This document shows, one piece after another, positions 28,993 to 36,647 of a stretch of DNA of 64,000 nucleotides (position 1 is the first letter of the stretch; each line of letters opens with the position of its first letter). The DNA is taken from the NCBI GenBank assembly GCA_017861315.1, contig JAGFXP010000006.1:1-64000 (forward strand), read 5' to 3'. The notes under the pieces are model-generated. The model had not been told where the DNA came from. It did no database searches and saw nothing but the letters and a program-made list of their open reading frames with translations. Source of the DNA: Bacillota bacterium. GTDB lineage: Bacteria; Bacillota; Clostridia; Clostridiales; Clostridiaceae. The position numbers were made by a program, and so were the translations under genes.

Positions 28993-31095
28993 CTACTTAG
29001 TTGAGTATTTTTCAAGTCTCTTCTGGCTGACCGGAACCGCTGTCTCGTTCTCAACCCTGTCAATCTTAATGCCTAAGCCCTTTTCGATTGCTTCCAGGTT
29101 GTTTTCTTTAACGTTTGCATTCCATTTTCTTTCTGCTTCAGCAACATCTTCGCCTGCCATTGCAGCCTTGAGCATAACCATTGCTCTCATTGCATCTTCA
29201 GGGCAAAGTGTGTTGCATGACAGTACTTCGTTTTCTATTCCTGCTTCTGATTTGTTGTTGTCAACCATGTACTTCATGAACTTGTTACCAACAACCAATG
29301 CACCCTGTACTGCGCAGAATGACATGCCTACGCATGGGATTCCCCTCATACCGATCTGCTCGATGTGGCTTGCGAAGTCTATGTGGTTGTTTCCGAAGCC
29401 TTCTGTAGTAACTACAGCTCCGTCAACGTCAAGAGCTTCAACTATCATTCCCATTCTCTCGGATACATAGAACTTTTCGCTGTTGATCTGAGGGCTTCCT
29501 ACGAACATAACACCGCAGAGGTCAACTTCAGGATCGTTCATAGCTTCGATTACGAGCGGCTCTCTCCAGTAATGTCTTGAACATTCCTTTGAAGCAGGTC
29601 CTATGCATGTCAGTGCGTGTATTCCGCCGTCCATTACTTCAAGGGATGAAAGCATTACAGGTACGTTTCCTAAGTCAACGTTTGGCTTTCCTCCAAGAAC
29701 TCCGACAGGCTCAACTGGAAGTATCAGGTTGTCGTGCATTGCACCCTGTCCCATGATTTCTTTGATTATTACTACTTTTTTCTTTCCAGGTCTTCTCTTC
29801 AGTTCGAATACTTCTGTGTCAACAACCAGTGAATCGTCAAGCTTCTTGAGAGCGTCTCTGATTTCCTGGGTTATGAAGTCTGTAGCCTTGTGAGCTGCAT
29901 AAGGGCCCGGTCTCTCCATGTTGGTTCCTTCAACGATTGTTACCTGGGTCTTTATGAATATTTCACCCTTGTCAGGCGCTCCCGGTCTTCCGAACTGGAT
30001 GTTCTCTTCAAGGATACCTTCCGATGAACCGAACTCTCCTATCTGGACTCCGTTTTCGTCTGTACCTGTAACCATGACTATTACGCCGTCGAGAACTCTT
30101 GTAACGCCGCTTCCGAGCTTTGAGTCTCCCTCTTTGGTAGCTATAGGCTGAACGTCCATGATTGTTTCGCTGTAGGTGTTGTATTTGTCTGGTGTTATTA
30201 TCTCAACCTTTATGTCTGTTACAAGGTGGTCTACTTTAAGAGCGTCATGTGCTGCGCCTTCTCTTATAGTAAGCACTGTTCCCTCGATCTTGGTTTCAGG
30301 TCCGAATTTAACTTCAGTGATTTTGAAATGCTTTCTTGTCAAAGTTCTTAAGACTTTTTCTTCAAGCTTTGCTGCTGGAGCTGCCGGTGCACCTGTAACA
30401 GTCTGGCTGATAGCAGCGTCTTTTGCAGCTACCTTAGGTGCTGTGAATGCCCCTGCCATTGCTCCGCCTAATGGAACTTCAATGTCGATGCCGCGTCCTT
30501 CAGCGATTTTGATTCTCAGCACGCCGCCGGATAAACTAGTGTTTGCCTTAGGTGTTTCTCCCATTTCTACTTCCTCCTCATATCCTTCTAACATGTCAGG
30601 AGTAATTGCGGTTATTGCGCTTGCATCCGCCTTTAGAACCTTGCCCACAACTTCTTCCCTGCTCAGGACTTTCTCAGTCAAATCAATCAAAAGTGAGTCC
30701 TGAAGATTTCCGAAGTGCATCGGGTTCTCAAGGTCAGCTACAGCTATAACCTCTCCCGCCTTCTTATTATATTTTAATACTGCCTTTTCACTGCCCTCGG
30801 TAAGCACTTCTTCAGCTTCAACCGCTGGAGAACCGCCTGACCATGCCACCCCTTCCATCATGTCCGGAGTAAGCGGAGTAAGCGAATCGATAGTCTTAAG
30901 AAGCTTTGCTCCTATTGCCTGGCCTATTTTCAAACAGTCATCTGGAATATTTAACAAACCTGAATCTACCATGTCCGGGAATATCGCAGGATCTTCCAGA
31001 TTGTCCGCTGATATTATTGTCCCTTCTTCTGTCCTGCAGCACACCACAGCCAATTCATTCTTTAGCTCCAATGCGTGCTCTGCACTCATCGACAT
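28993..31095 (-). CDS. prdA: D-proline reductase proprotein PrdA
   Basis: Precursor of the 45 kDa and 23 kDa subunits of D-proline reductase. In the family the chain is cleaved at an internal cysteine, which becomes the essential pyruvoyl group. Here that site is ALTCIGP, Cys497 of 700, which leaves a 204 aa C-terminal chain of about 22 kDa, as expected. Blocks include TGTDENGVQIGEFGSSEG, RPGPYAAHKATDF, EIMGQGAMHDNL and FGNNHIDFASHIEQIGMRG. The first 140 residues are repeated as a separate upstream gene. Residues 140-260 form an Ala/Pro-rich linker region and a second conserved part. GGGAGG lies 9 nt before the ATG. Confidence 0.97.
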   Translation of the reverse strand: MSMSAEHALELKNELAVVCCRTEEGTIISADNLEDPAIFPDMVDSGLLNIPDDCLKIGQAIGAKLLKTIDSLTPLTPDMMEGVAWSGGSPAVEAEEVLTEGSEKAVLKYNKKAGEVIAVADLENPMHFGNLQDSLLIDLTEKVLSREEVVGKVLKADASAITAITPDMLEGYEEEVEMGETPKANTSLSGGVLRIKIAEGRGIDIEVPLGGAMAGAFTAPKVAAKDAAISQTVTGAPAAPAAKLEEKVLRTLTRKHFKITEVKFGPETKIEGTVLTIREGAAHDALKVDHLVTDIKVEIITPDKYNTYSETIMDVQPIATKEGDSKLGSGVTRVLDGVIVMVTGTDENGVQIGEFGSSEGILEENIQFGRPGAPDKGEIFIKTQVTIVEGTNMERPGPYAAHKATDFITQEIRDALKKLDDSLVVDTEVFELKRRPGKKKVVIIKEIMGQGAMHDNLILPVEPVGVLGGKPNVDLGNVPVMLSSLEVMDGGIHALTCIGPASKECSRHYWREPLVIEAMNDPEVDLCGVMFVGSPQINSEKFYVSERMGMIVEALDVDGAVVTTEGFGNNHIDFASHIEQIGMRGIPCVGMSFCAVQGALVVGNKFMKYMVDNNKSEAGIENEVLSCNTLCPEDAMRAMVMLKAAMAGEDVAEAERKWNANVKENNLEAIEKGLGIKIDRVENETAVPVSQKRLEKYSTK

Positions 31096-31137
31096 ATTAA
31101 AATTCCTCCCTTCCTGAATTATTATGACCTGCTGTTC

Positions 31138-31560
31138 TTAAAGCGGAAATTCTATGTCAATTCCCTTGCCTTCTTCAATCTTTATTCTCAGTATTCCGCC
31201 TTCGCAGACTACAACAGCATCCATTTCAGGTTCTGCTTCAACTTCGGATTCGACCTCTGCAACCTCTGCCGCAGCTGGCTCCTCTTCCTTCACTTCTGCT
31301 TCAGCCTTTGCTGCTCCTTCGAGCAGATCCGGAGTGAGCGGTGTTAGCGAGTCTATAGTCTTGAGAAGCTTAGCTCCCAAAACCTCGCCTATCTTAAGGC
31401 AGTCTGCAGGTATTGCCATAAGCCCTGCGTCAACCATGTCCGGGAATATTGCCGGATCTTCAAGGTTGTCTGCTGAAATTATTGTTCCTTCTTCTGTTCT
31501 GCAGCATACTACAGCTAATTCGTTTTTTAGCTCTGCTGCATGTTCTGCGCTCATTGACAT
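31138..31560 (-). CDS. Free-standing copy of the PrdA N-terminal domain
   Basis: A 140 aa paralogue of only the first part of PrdA. Residues 1-75 are nearly identical to PrdA (MSMSAEHAAELKNELAVVCC, DNLEDPAIFPDMVD, LLKTIDSLTPLTPD), then an Ala/Glu-rich stretch (about 83-113) differs, and it ends ILRIKIEEGKGIDIEFPL where PrdA continues past EVPL. It has its own AGGAGG site, ATG and clean TAA stop, lies between prdC and prdA, and differs from prdA at many synonymous positions. It therefore looks like a maintained gene rather than a fresh duplication scar. Function unknown. Confidence 0.9.
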   Translation of the reverse strand: MSMSAEHAAELKNELAVVCCRTEEGTIISADNLEDPAIFPDMVDAGLMAIPADCLKIGEVLGAKLLKTIDSLTPLTPDLLEGAAKAEAEVKEEEPAAAEVAEVESEVEAEPEMDAVVVCEGGILRIKIEEGKGIDIEFPL

Positions 31561-31580
31561 AAATTTGTACCTCCTGGTTT

Positions 31581-32778
31581 TTATTCTATAGGCATTTTCC
31601 TTGTAAGCTCGTGGTCAACTGTCCTGAACACGTGATCTGTGTGGTGGTATACCGGCAATCCCATCTTCGGAGCGCAACTCATGACTGTATTCGAACAGTC
31701 AGTGCAGTTAGCTATAAGAATCCTCTTTGCCCCTTCTTTCCTTAGCTGCAGTACAGCAGCTGTCTGGCCCGGTCACTCTCCCGGGGTCTTGCATTTTAAG
31801 GCCCCTTTTATTTCAACTATGTTCTTGCAGTTAACAGGGGAGCTCTATTGTGACAATGGCTCCTCCTGTCGTTTTGGCAACAGCTGCGGTCTCGATATCT
31901 TCCGCCTTGCCGGTGTATGGTCCGCCTACTATCAGCTCGCCGTATTCTCCGTCGATTCCGCCCGCTCTCTCGATCAGGCTTTTTATTGGTGTTCCAACCG
32001 GAACGTCAAGGAAGACGTTAGGTTTTTTCCCTGTCTTAAGTTTTCCTACAACCGTTATATCCTTGTCTATAACCGGCTTTCTCTCGTCCACAGCCCTCGC
32101 TATGTTTACGAGTGTTTCAGCGTTAAGCACGACGCACTTTGCTTCCAGCGGCAGCTGGGTCGGTTCCAGCCACATTCCGAATATCTCGTGGATCAAAGCC
32201 CTTTCCTCGCCCATCGGGTATATATCCCTGAGGGCCTTGACTTCTATGCTTTTGTCTCCTGCGAGGCATTTGTTTACAGCTTCGATTGCCTCCGGGTGCT
32301 TTGCCTTTATGCCGATGTAAGCCTTTGGAGCTCCTGTGGCTTTCATGGCATACCTTACTCCCTGAAGCATGAGCTCAGGATGCTTTTCCGCCATTTCTAT
32401 ATTATGGTGAAGTACCGGCTCGCATTCAACGCAGTTCGCTATGATGTATCCATCAGGAATCTGTGCTTTCAACTTAACGTGTGTAGGGAAGCCCGCTCCG
32501 CCTGCACCAACTACTCCAGCCTCGTAAACCGCATCTATTATATTGTCACATTCCTTGATTTTCACGTAATCAGCCGTCTGGTTATCGTCTGCTTCAATGA
32601 CAATTTCGGTTTCAGTTATCGCAGAGACTTTTCCTGATACGCTTGTATGTATCCTTGCGCCTAATCCATTGGGCTCAGCGATACATTCTCCTCTTTTCAC
32701 TTCCTGTCCTTCTTTAACGATAGCAACGTCAGGCGCTCCGACATGCATCTTCAATGGAAACTTAAAAAAAACAGCCAT
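31581..32778 (-). CDS. prdC: PrdC, RnfC-like selenoprotein of proline reductase, with an apparent +1 frameshift
   Basis: Electron-transfer protein that couples NADH oxidation to proline reductase in Stickland fermenters; its N-terminal domains resemble RnfC. Visible blocks are GVVGAGGAGFPTHVKL (flavin/NADH region) and NCVECEPVLHHN. The first frame runs from the ATG after GGAGG to TAA at 31831. The conserved continuation (PVNCKNIVEIKG) lies in the +1 frame, entered at a CCCC run at 31837-31840. That frame holds a UGA (31773-31775) in PGE-U-PGQTAAVL, the expected selenocysteine site, and ends at 31581. With one base skipped the protein is about 398 aa. The shift may be a sequencing error, a real mutation or recoding. 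Confidence 0.88.
31744..31761 (-). promoter_or_regulatory. Probable SECIS hairpin of prdC
   Basis: Eleven nt after the UGA on the minus strand a 6-bp stem AGCTGC/GCAGCT closes a 6-nt loop TGTACT. The position is right for a bacterial SECIS, although the stem is short. Confidence 0.6.
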
Positions 32779-32823
32779 AATTAACCTCCTTTTCAACTCT
32801 CTGTGCACACCACTATATATTAA

Positions 32824-32839
32824 GCAATTACCATGCCAA
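32824..32839 (-). promoter_or_regulatory. Sigma-54 promoter (-24/-12) of the prdC operon
   Basis: The minus strand reads TTGGCATGGTAATTGCTT. The GG and GC doublets are separated by exactly 10 nt, matching the consensus TGGCAYG-N4-TTGCW. It lies about 45 bp upstream of the prdC start and downstream of prdR, which encodes a sigma-54 activator. Confidence 0.88.
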
Positions 32840-32911
32840 AAGTTTAACTATATGCTTTTTTGATAAGAAAGCCGGATTCTATCAGCTTTCACGATAGCTT
32901 CCCGCCCCCCA

Positions 32912-32926
32912 ATGTAAACGTTAACC
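32912..32926. promoter_or_regulatory. cre-like operator upstream of prdC
   Basis: ATGTAAACGTTAACC matches the catabolite-responsive element WTGNAARCGNWWNCA at all but the final A. It lies between the sigma-54 promoter and the putative PrdR sites. A CcpA-like regulator gene is encoded about 3 kb upstream. Binding is inferred. Confidence 0.5.
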
Positions 32927-32936
32927 TTTCAAAATA

Positions 32937-32974
32937 TGTCGTATTTTCTGACACTTGATGTCATTTTTTTGACA
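32937..32974. promoter_or_regulatory. Candidate PrdR activator sites (two TGTC...GACA dyads)
   Basis: Two dyads of the form TGTC-N8/9-GACA lie at 32937-32953 (N9) and 32959-32974 (N8), about 100-135 bp upstream of the sigma-54 -24 element, the normal distance for an enhancer-binding protein. A third dyad of the same form (33033-33048) lies in the prdR terminator stem. A link to PrdR is inference. Confidence 0.5.
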
Positions 32975-33015
32975 CCCCAACCCTGTGAAGGCCGAAATCA
33001 GACAATATTTTAACG

Positions 33016-33059
33016 AAAAACCGGCGGGGCAGTGTCTGTTTTCTGACACCGCCCCGCCG
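33016..33059 (-). terminator. Terminator of prdR, containing a TGTC/GACA dyad
   Basis: Long stem CGGCGGGGC-GTGTC / GACAC-GCCCCGCCG with one mismatch and an 8-nt loop, followed by GTTTTT on the minus strand. It begins right after the prdR stop. Confidence 0.85.
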
Positions 33060-33063
33060 TTGC

Positions 33064-34815
33064 TTACTCTATTCCGTATTTTTCAAGCTTATAGTACAAT
33101 GTGCTCCTCTTGATCTTCAGCATCTTTGCCGCCTTCTGCTTGTTGCCGTCTACAAGCTGCATCACTTCCCTGATTGTTTTTCTCTCCAGGTTCTCGACTA
33201 TGCCTTCCAAATCGTAGCTGTCTACCTCCCTGTCTTCGCCTGCAGCTACGCTGTCTGCAATATATTCCGGTATGGATTCAGCCGTTATCCTGCCGTCGCT
33301 TGATAAAACCACCATACGCTGTATCACGTTTCTGAGCTCCCTTATGTTGCCGTCCCACCTGTAGCCGGCCAGAATTTTGTACACCCTTTCGTCAACGCTC
33401 TTGACCTTTATCCCCTCCTCGGAGGACATCTGGTCGAGAAACAGCTTTGCAAGGTCGCGGACATCCTCTTTCCTCTCGCTGAGCGACGGGAGTTTCATCT
33501 GCACCACCGCCAGCCTGTAATACAAATCCTCCCTGAACTTTTCTTCCTCAATAAGCTTCATGAGGTCCTTATGCGTTGCCGCTATGATCCTGGCGTTGGT
33601 GCTGATCGGCTTCTCGCTGCCAAGCCTGTATATTATCCCGTCCTGAAGCACCCTGAGCAGCTTAACCTGCATGTCCATCGGCATATCTCCGATTTCGTCG
33701 AGGAACAGGGTCCCGTTGTTTGCCAATTCGAACTTGCCCGCCCTTCCCTTTTTGATCGCTCCCGTGAACGCGCCTTCAACATACCCGAAAAGCTCGCTCT
33801 CAAAAAGGCTTTCGGGGATGGCGCTGCAGTTTATGGCGACAAAATTGCCGCTTCGCCCGCTGGCTTCGTGGATGGATCTCGCAAAAACCTCTTTGCCTGT
33901 TCCGCTTTTTCCCGTTATCAGGACGCTGGTCGATGTGGGCGCCACCTTCTGCGCCATGGTTATGGCGTCTATGATTTTCTTGTTTTTGCCTATTATGTTT
34001 GAGAACGTGTATTTCGAAGCTATCTCCTTCTGGTATTCCTTCTGGAGGAATTCCACCTTTGATTTTTCGGTCTCCAGCTCCTTTGAAAGCTTCATGACCT
34101 CCGTAACGTCCCTGTCAGTGGAAACAGCCGCGATTATTTTTCCCTGGGTGTTGAAGATAGGCACAGCGCTGAGTATAACAAACTTGCCTTCGTTAGGTTC
34201 ATGAAGGACGCTGTCCACCCTCTTGCCGTTCTTCAAAACCTGAAGGGCCATGGCGTTCTTGAAGAAATCCCCAAGGTAATGGTGGAGGATTTTTTCCGAC
34301 TTGACCCCGTATAACTTTTCCGAGCTGCTGTTCCAGTACTGGACTATCCCTTCAGCATTGATGATACAGATCCCTTCGTGCAGGTTGTCCATTATGTTGC
34401 TCTGCAAAATAAACAGCTCTTCCAGCTTAGGATAGTAGCTGTCCCTGATGTTCTCCCCCGTCACAATGCCGATCACGTTGCCGTCCTGCACCACGGGAAG
34501 CCTGCCTATTTTCTTATTCACCATGATGTCCCTGGCGCTCCTTGCCGAGCTGTCAGCCTCAATATATATTATGTCCTTTATCGCATAATTTAATACAGGA
34601 TCGTCGTATGAAATATTTTTGTTCTTTATATTGGCGAGGTCCTTCCTGGTGAATATTCCCAAAAGCTTGTTTGTCTTGTCTACGATGAATACCTCGTCCC
34701 TGTACTCCCTGGCCATCCTGTCTGAAGCCACCCTGATGGTTTCACCGGATTCAACTTTTATGAAGTCAGTAGTCATGATGTCTTTTGTCTTAAAAATAAG
34801 TTCATCTATCGTCAA
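33064..34815 (-). CDS. prdR: PrdR-type sigma-54-dependent transcriptional activator
   Basis: Activator of proline reductase genes. Domain order: two CBS domains (residues about 7-127), a PAS sensor domain (142-242) followed by a short coiled coil, the AAA+ sigma-54 interaction domain with Walker A GKSGTGKE (302-309) and GAFTGA (348-353), and a C-terminal Fis-type helix-turn-helix (NKQKAAKMLKIKRSTLYYKL). CBS-PAS-AAA-HTH is the PrdR layout in C. difficile. The frame is open further upstream into the dedA terminator. A TTG 10 nt after GGAAGG (LTIDEL) is the likeliest start, giving 583 aa, but this is uncertain. Confidence 0.92.
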   Translation of the reverse strand: MTIDELIFKTKDIMTTDFIKVESGETIRVASDRMAREYRDEVFIVDKTNKLLGIFTRKDLANIKNKNISYDDPVLNYAIKDIIYIEADSSARSARDIMVNKKIGRLPVVQDGNVIGIVTGENIRDSYYPKLEELFILQSNIMDNLHEGICIINAEGIVQYWNSSSEKLYGVKSEKILHHYLGDFFKNAMALQVLKNGKRVDSVLHEPNEGKFVILSAVPIFNTQGKIIAAVSTDRDVTEVMKLSKELETEKSKVEFLQKEYQKEIASKYTFSNIIGKNKKIIDAITMAQKVAPTSTSVLITGKSGTGKEVFARSIHEASGRSGNFVAINCSAIPESLFESELFGYVEGAFTGAIKKGRAGKFELANNGTLFLDEIGDMPMDMQVKLLRVLQDGIIYRLGSEKPISTNARIIAATHKDLMKLIEEEKFREDLYYRLAVVQMKLPSLSERKEDVRDLAKLFLDQMSSEEGIKVKSVDERVYKILAGYRWDGNIRELRNVIQRMVVLSSDGRITAESIPEYIADSVAAGEDREVDSYDLEGIVENLERKTIREVMQLVDGNKQKAAKMLKIKRSTLYYKLEKYGIE

Positions 34816-34904
34816 TTCGCGCAATCCTTCCTCTAAAAAATTTTCTTCGTACAGATATATTTCAAGATAGTACAATGAATACAGTTTGAAACTTGCTGTT
34901 TGCT

Positions 34905-34949
34905 CCAAACAAAATAGCATCCAATACAATTATAAATGTATTGGATGCT
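34905..34949 (-). terminator. Terminator after dedA
   Basis: Perfect 13-bp stem AGCATCCAATACA and its complement, with an 8-nt loop and then ATTTTGTTTG on the minus strand. It separates dedA from prdR. Confidence 0.78.
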
Positions 34950-34962
34950 ATTTGAAAGGCAT

Positions 34963-35568
34963 TTACGAATTTACTTTCCTCAAGCGTCCTGAAAGCTTGT
35001 ATGCTGCAAACGCAACTATGGCCCCTGCCACTATTATATCCGCCACATGGAACCAAGGCCTCGTGAGCACCCAGTTCTGTCCAAGGGCGTACCCTGCATA
35101 GCCGAGGAGCACGCTCCAGATAAGCGATCCCGCAAAGGTGTAGATGACAAACTTGTTTACGTCCATCTTTGCGATGCCGGCCGGCAGCGATATGAACGTC
35201 CTTATGATGGGCAGCAGCCTTGAGTAGAACACGATCTTTTCGCCGTACTTGTCAAAATAGTAGTCGGTTTTTTCAAGATGAGCCCTGTTAAGCCTTATCC
35301 TGTCTGCATATTTTTCAACCAGCGGCCTTCCCCCAAGTTTACCCAGATAATATGCGGCAAGGGAACCAAGAGTTCCTCCTACCGTTCCCAGCATTATGGT
35401 CCAGAAAATATCAAGCCTTCCGGTGTAACTTAAAAAGCCGCCGAAGGGGAGGATAGCTTCGCTCGGTATCGGTATGCATGCGCTCTCCAGCGCCATCCCG
35501 AAAAACACCCCTGCATATCCTACCTTGTCCAAAACTGCAATAACCAGATTAATCAAATGTTCAATCAT
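34963..35568 (-). CDS. DedA family membrane protein
   Basis: A 201 aa integral membrane protein of the DedA/VTT family, members of which act in envelope homeostasis and as undecaprenyl-phosphate flippases. It shows the family features FGMALESACIPIPSEAILPFGGFLSYTG (residues about 22-50), LGTVGGTLGSLAAYYLGKLGG and the re-entrant block FYSRLLPIIRTFISLPAGIAKM. An AGGAAGG site is 11 nt before the ATG. It follows the LacI-family gene by 16 bp, so the two may be co-transcribed. Confidence 0.9.
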   Translation of the reverse strand: MIEHLINLVIAVLDKVGYAGVFFGMALESACIPIPSEAILPFGGFLSYTGRLDIFWTIMLGTVGGTLGSLAAYYLGKLGGRPLVEKYADRIRLNRAHLEKTDYYFDKYGEKIVFYSRLLPIIRTFISLPAGIAKMDVNKFVIYTFAGSLIWSVLLGYAGYALGQNWVLTRPWFHVADIIVAGAIVAFAAYKLSGRLRKVNS

Positions 35569-35584
35569 ATTGTGTTGTACCTTC

Positions 35585-36580
35585 CTATTTACAAGAATTT
35601 CTCTCTATTATTTGGTGTGCGAGGACATAGCTTTTTTCCTCGGGTTCGCTGGTGCTGATTTTCTTTATAAGCATCCTCATGCCTACGGATCCCATGTCAT
35701 ACATAGGCTGTGCAACAGTGGTGAGTTTAGGGTTGAAGATGGAAGAGAAATAGATATTGTCAAAGCCCATCACATCAACCTGCTCCGGAACTTTGACGCC
35801 TCTTTCCCTGAGCGCGTTGATAACACCCATAGCTATCTCATCGCCTGTGCAGAAAACGGCATCTACTTCTGCAGCCTCAAGGATCCTGTTGATCGCATCA
35901 AATCCGTCCTTCGCCTTGCTTCCCGTAAAAGCCACCCTGTCTTCTGACAGCTTTATCTTTTTTTCCTTCAGCGCTCTTTCGTAACCCTTGTACCTGGATG
36001 CGCCGAGGTTTTTCCCGTCCTTATCCGAGCCTATATATGCGATTTTTTTGTTCCCCTTTTTAAGAAGGTAGGCTACTCCGTCGTAGGCTGCCGCCTCGTT
36101 ATCTATGGATACGCTTTCGATTTTTCCTGACGGGTCGGTGTTTTCGATAAGCACAGCCGGAAGATTCAGTTCCTCCAGAAGCTTGAATACGTCCTCGTCA
36201 AGGGAACTGCTCATGTAGATTATCCCATCGACCATTTTTTCCTTCATTATCCTCAGGTACTCAATCTCTTTTTCCTTATCCAGGTCCGTGTTGCAGAGCA
36301 TGACGTTGTAGTCATAAATGTTGGCGACATCCTCTGCACCTCTCACTATTTCAGGGTAGAACTGGTTCGATATGTCCGGGACTATTATGCCTACCGTCCT
36401 TGTCCTCTGTGTCTTGAGGCTTCTCGCTACTATGTTTGGCCTGTATCCCAGCTTCTCTATTGCATCCTTAACCCTCTGCTTTGTATCGTCATTGACAACA
36501 TCGATATTGTTCAAAACTCTGGATACAGTTGCAATGGACACCTTGGCTTCCTTAGCCACATCTTTAATTGACGCTGCCAT
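35585..36580 (-). CDS. LacI-family transcriptional regulator, CcpA-like
   Basis: Repressor of 331 aa with an N-terminal HTH SIKDVAKEAKVSIATVSRVLNN and hinge helix YRPNIVARSLKT, followed by a periplasmic-binding-like domain (VGIIVPDISNQFYPEIVRGAEDVA, VMGFDNIYFSSIFNPKLTTVAQPMYDMGSVGMRML, the latter at about residues 270-305). The overall match to B. subtilis CcpA is good, including AQPMYDMG in the co-repressor (HPr-Ser-P) side. Whether it is the true CcpA needs a tree. The ATG nine nt after GGAGG is preferred over one two codons earlier. A cre-like site lies upstream of prdC. Confidence 0.9.
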   Translation of the reverse strand: MAASIKDVAKEAKVSIATVSRVLNNIDVVNDDTKQRVKDAIEKLGYRPNIVARSLKTQRTRTVGIIVPDISNQFYPEIVRGAEDVANIYDYNVMLCNTDLDKEKEIEYLRIMKEKMVDGIIYMSSSLDEDVFKLLEELNLPAVLIENTDPSGKIESVSIDNEAAAYDGVAYLLKKGNKKIAYIGSDKDGKNLGASRYKGYERALKEKKIKLSEDRVAFTGSKAKDGFDAINRILEAAEVDAVFCTGDEIAMGVINALRERGVKVPEQVDVMGFDNIYFSSIFNPKLTTVAQPMYDMGSVGMRMLIKKISTSEPEEKSYVLAHQIIERNSCK

Positions 36581-36607
36581 TTTCATATACCTCCGTATTT
36601 TTAATAA

Positions 36608-36639
36608 AATGCATGCAATCAGCGATGATTGCATGCATT
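36608..36639 (-). terminator. Terminator after ileS
   Basis: Perfect 14-bp stem AATGCATGCAATCA and its complement with a 4-nt loop, followed by TTATT on the minus strand. Confidence 0.8.
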
Positions 36640-36647
36640 CATTTATT

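Noticed and set aside
31639..32637. A 332-codon plus-strand open frame opposite prdC
   Set aside because: It is a shadow of the prdC reading frame. It has no family match, and the real gene is supported by conserved RnfC-like and selenocysteine motifs.
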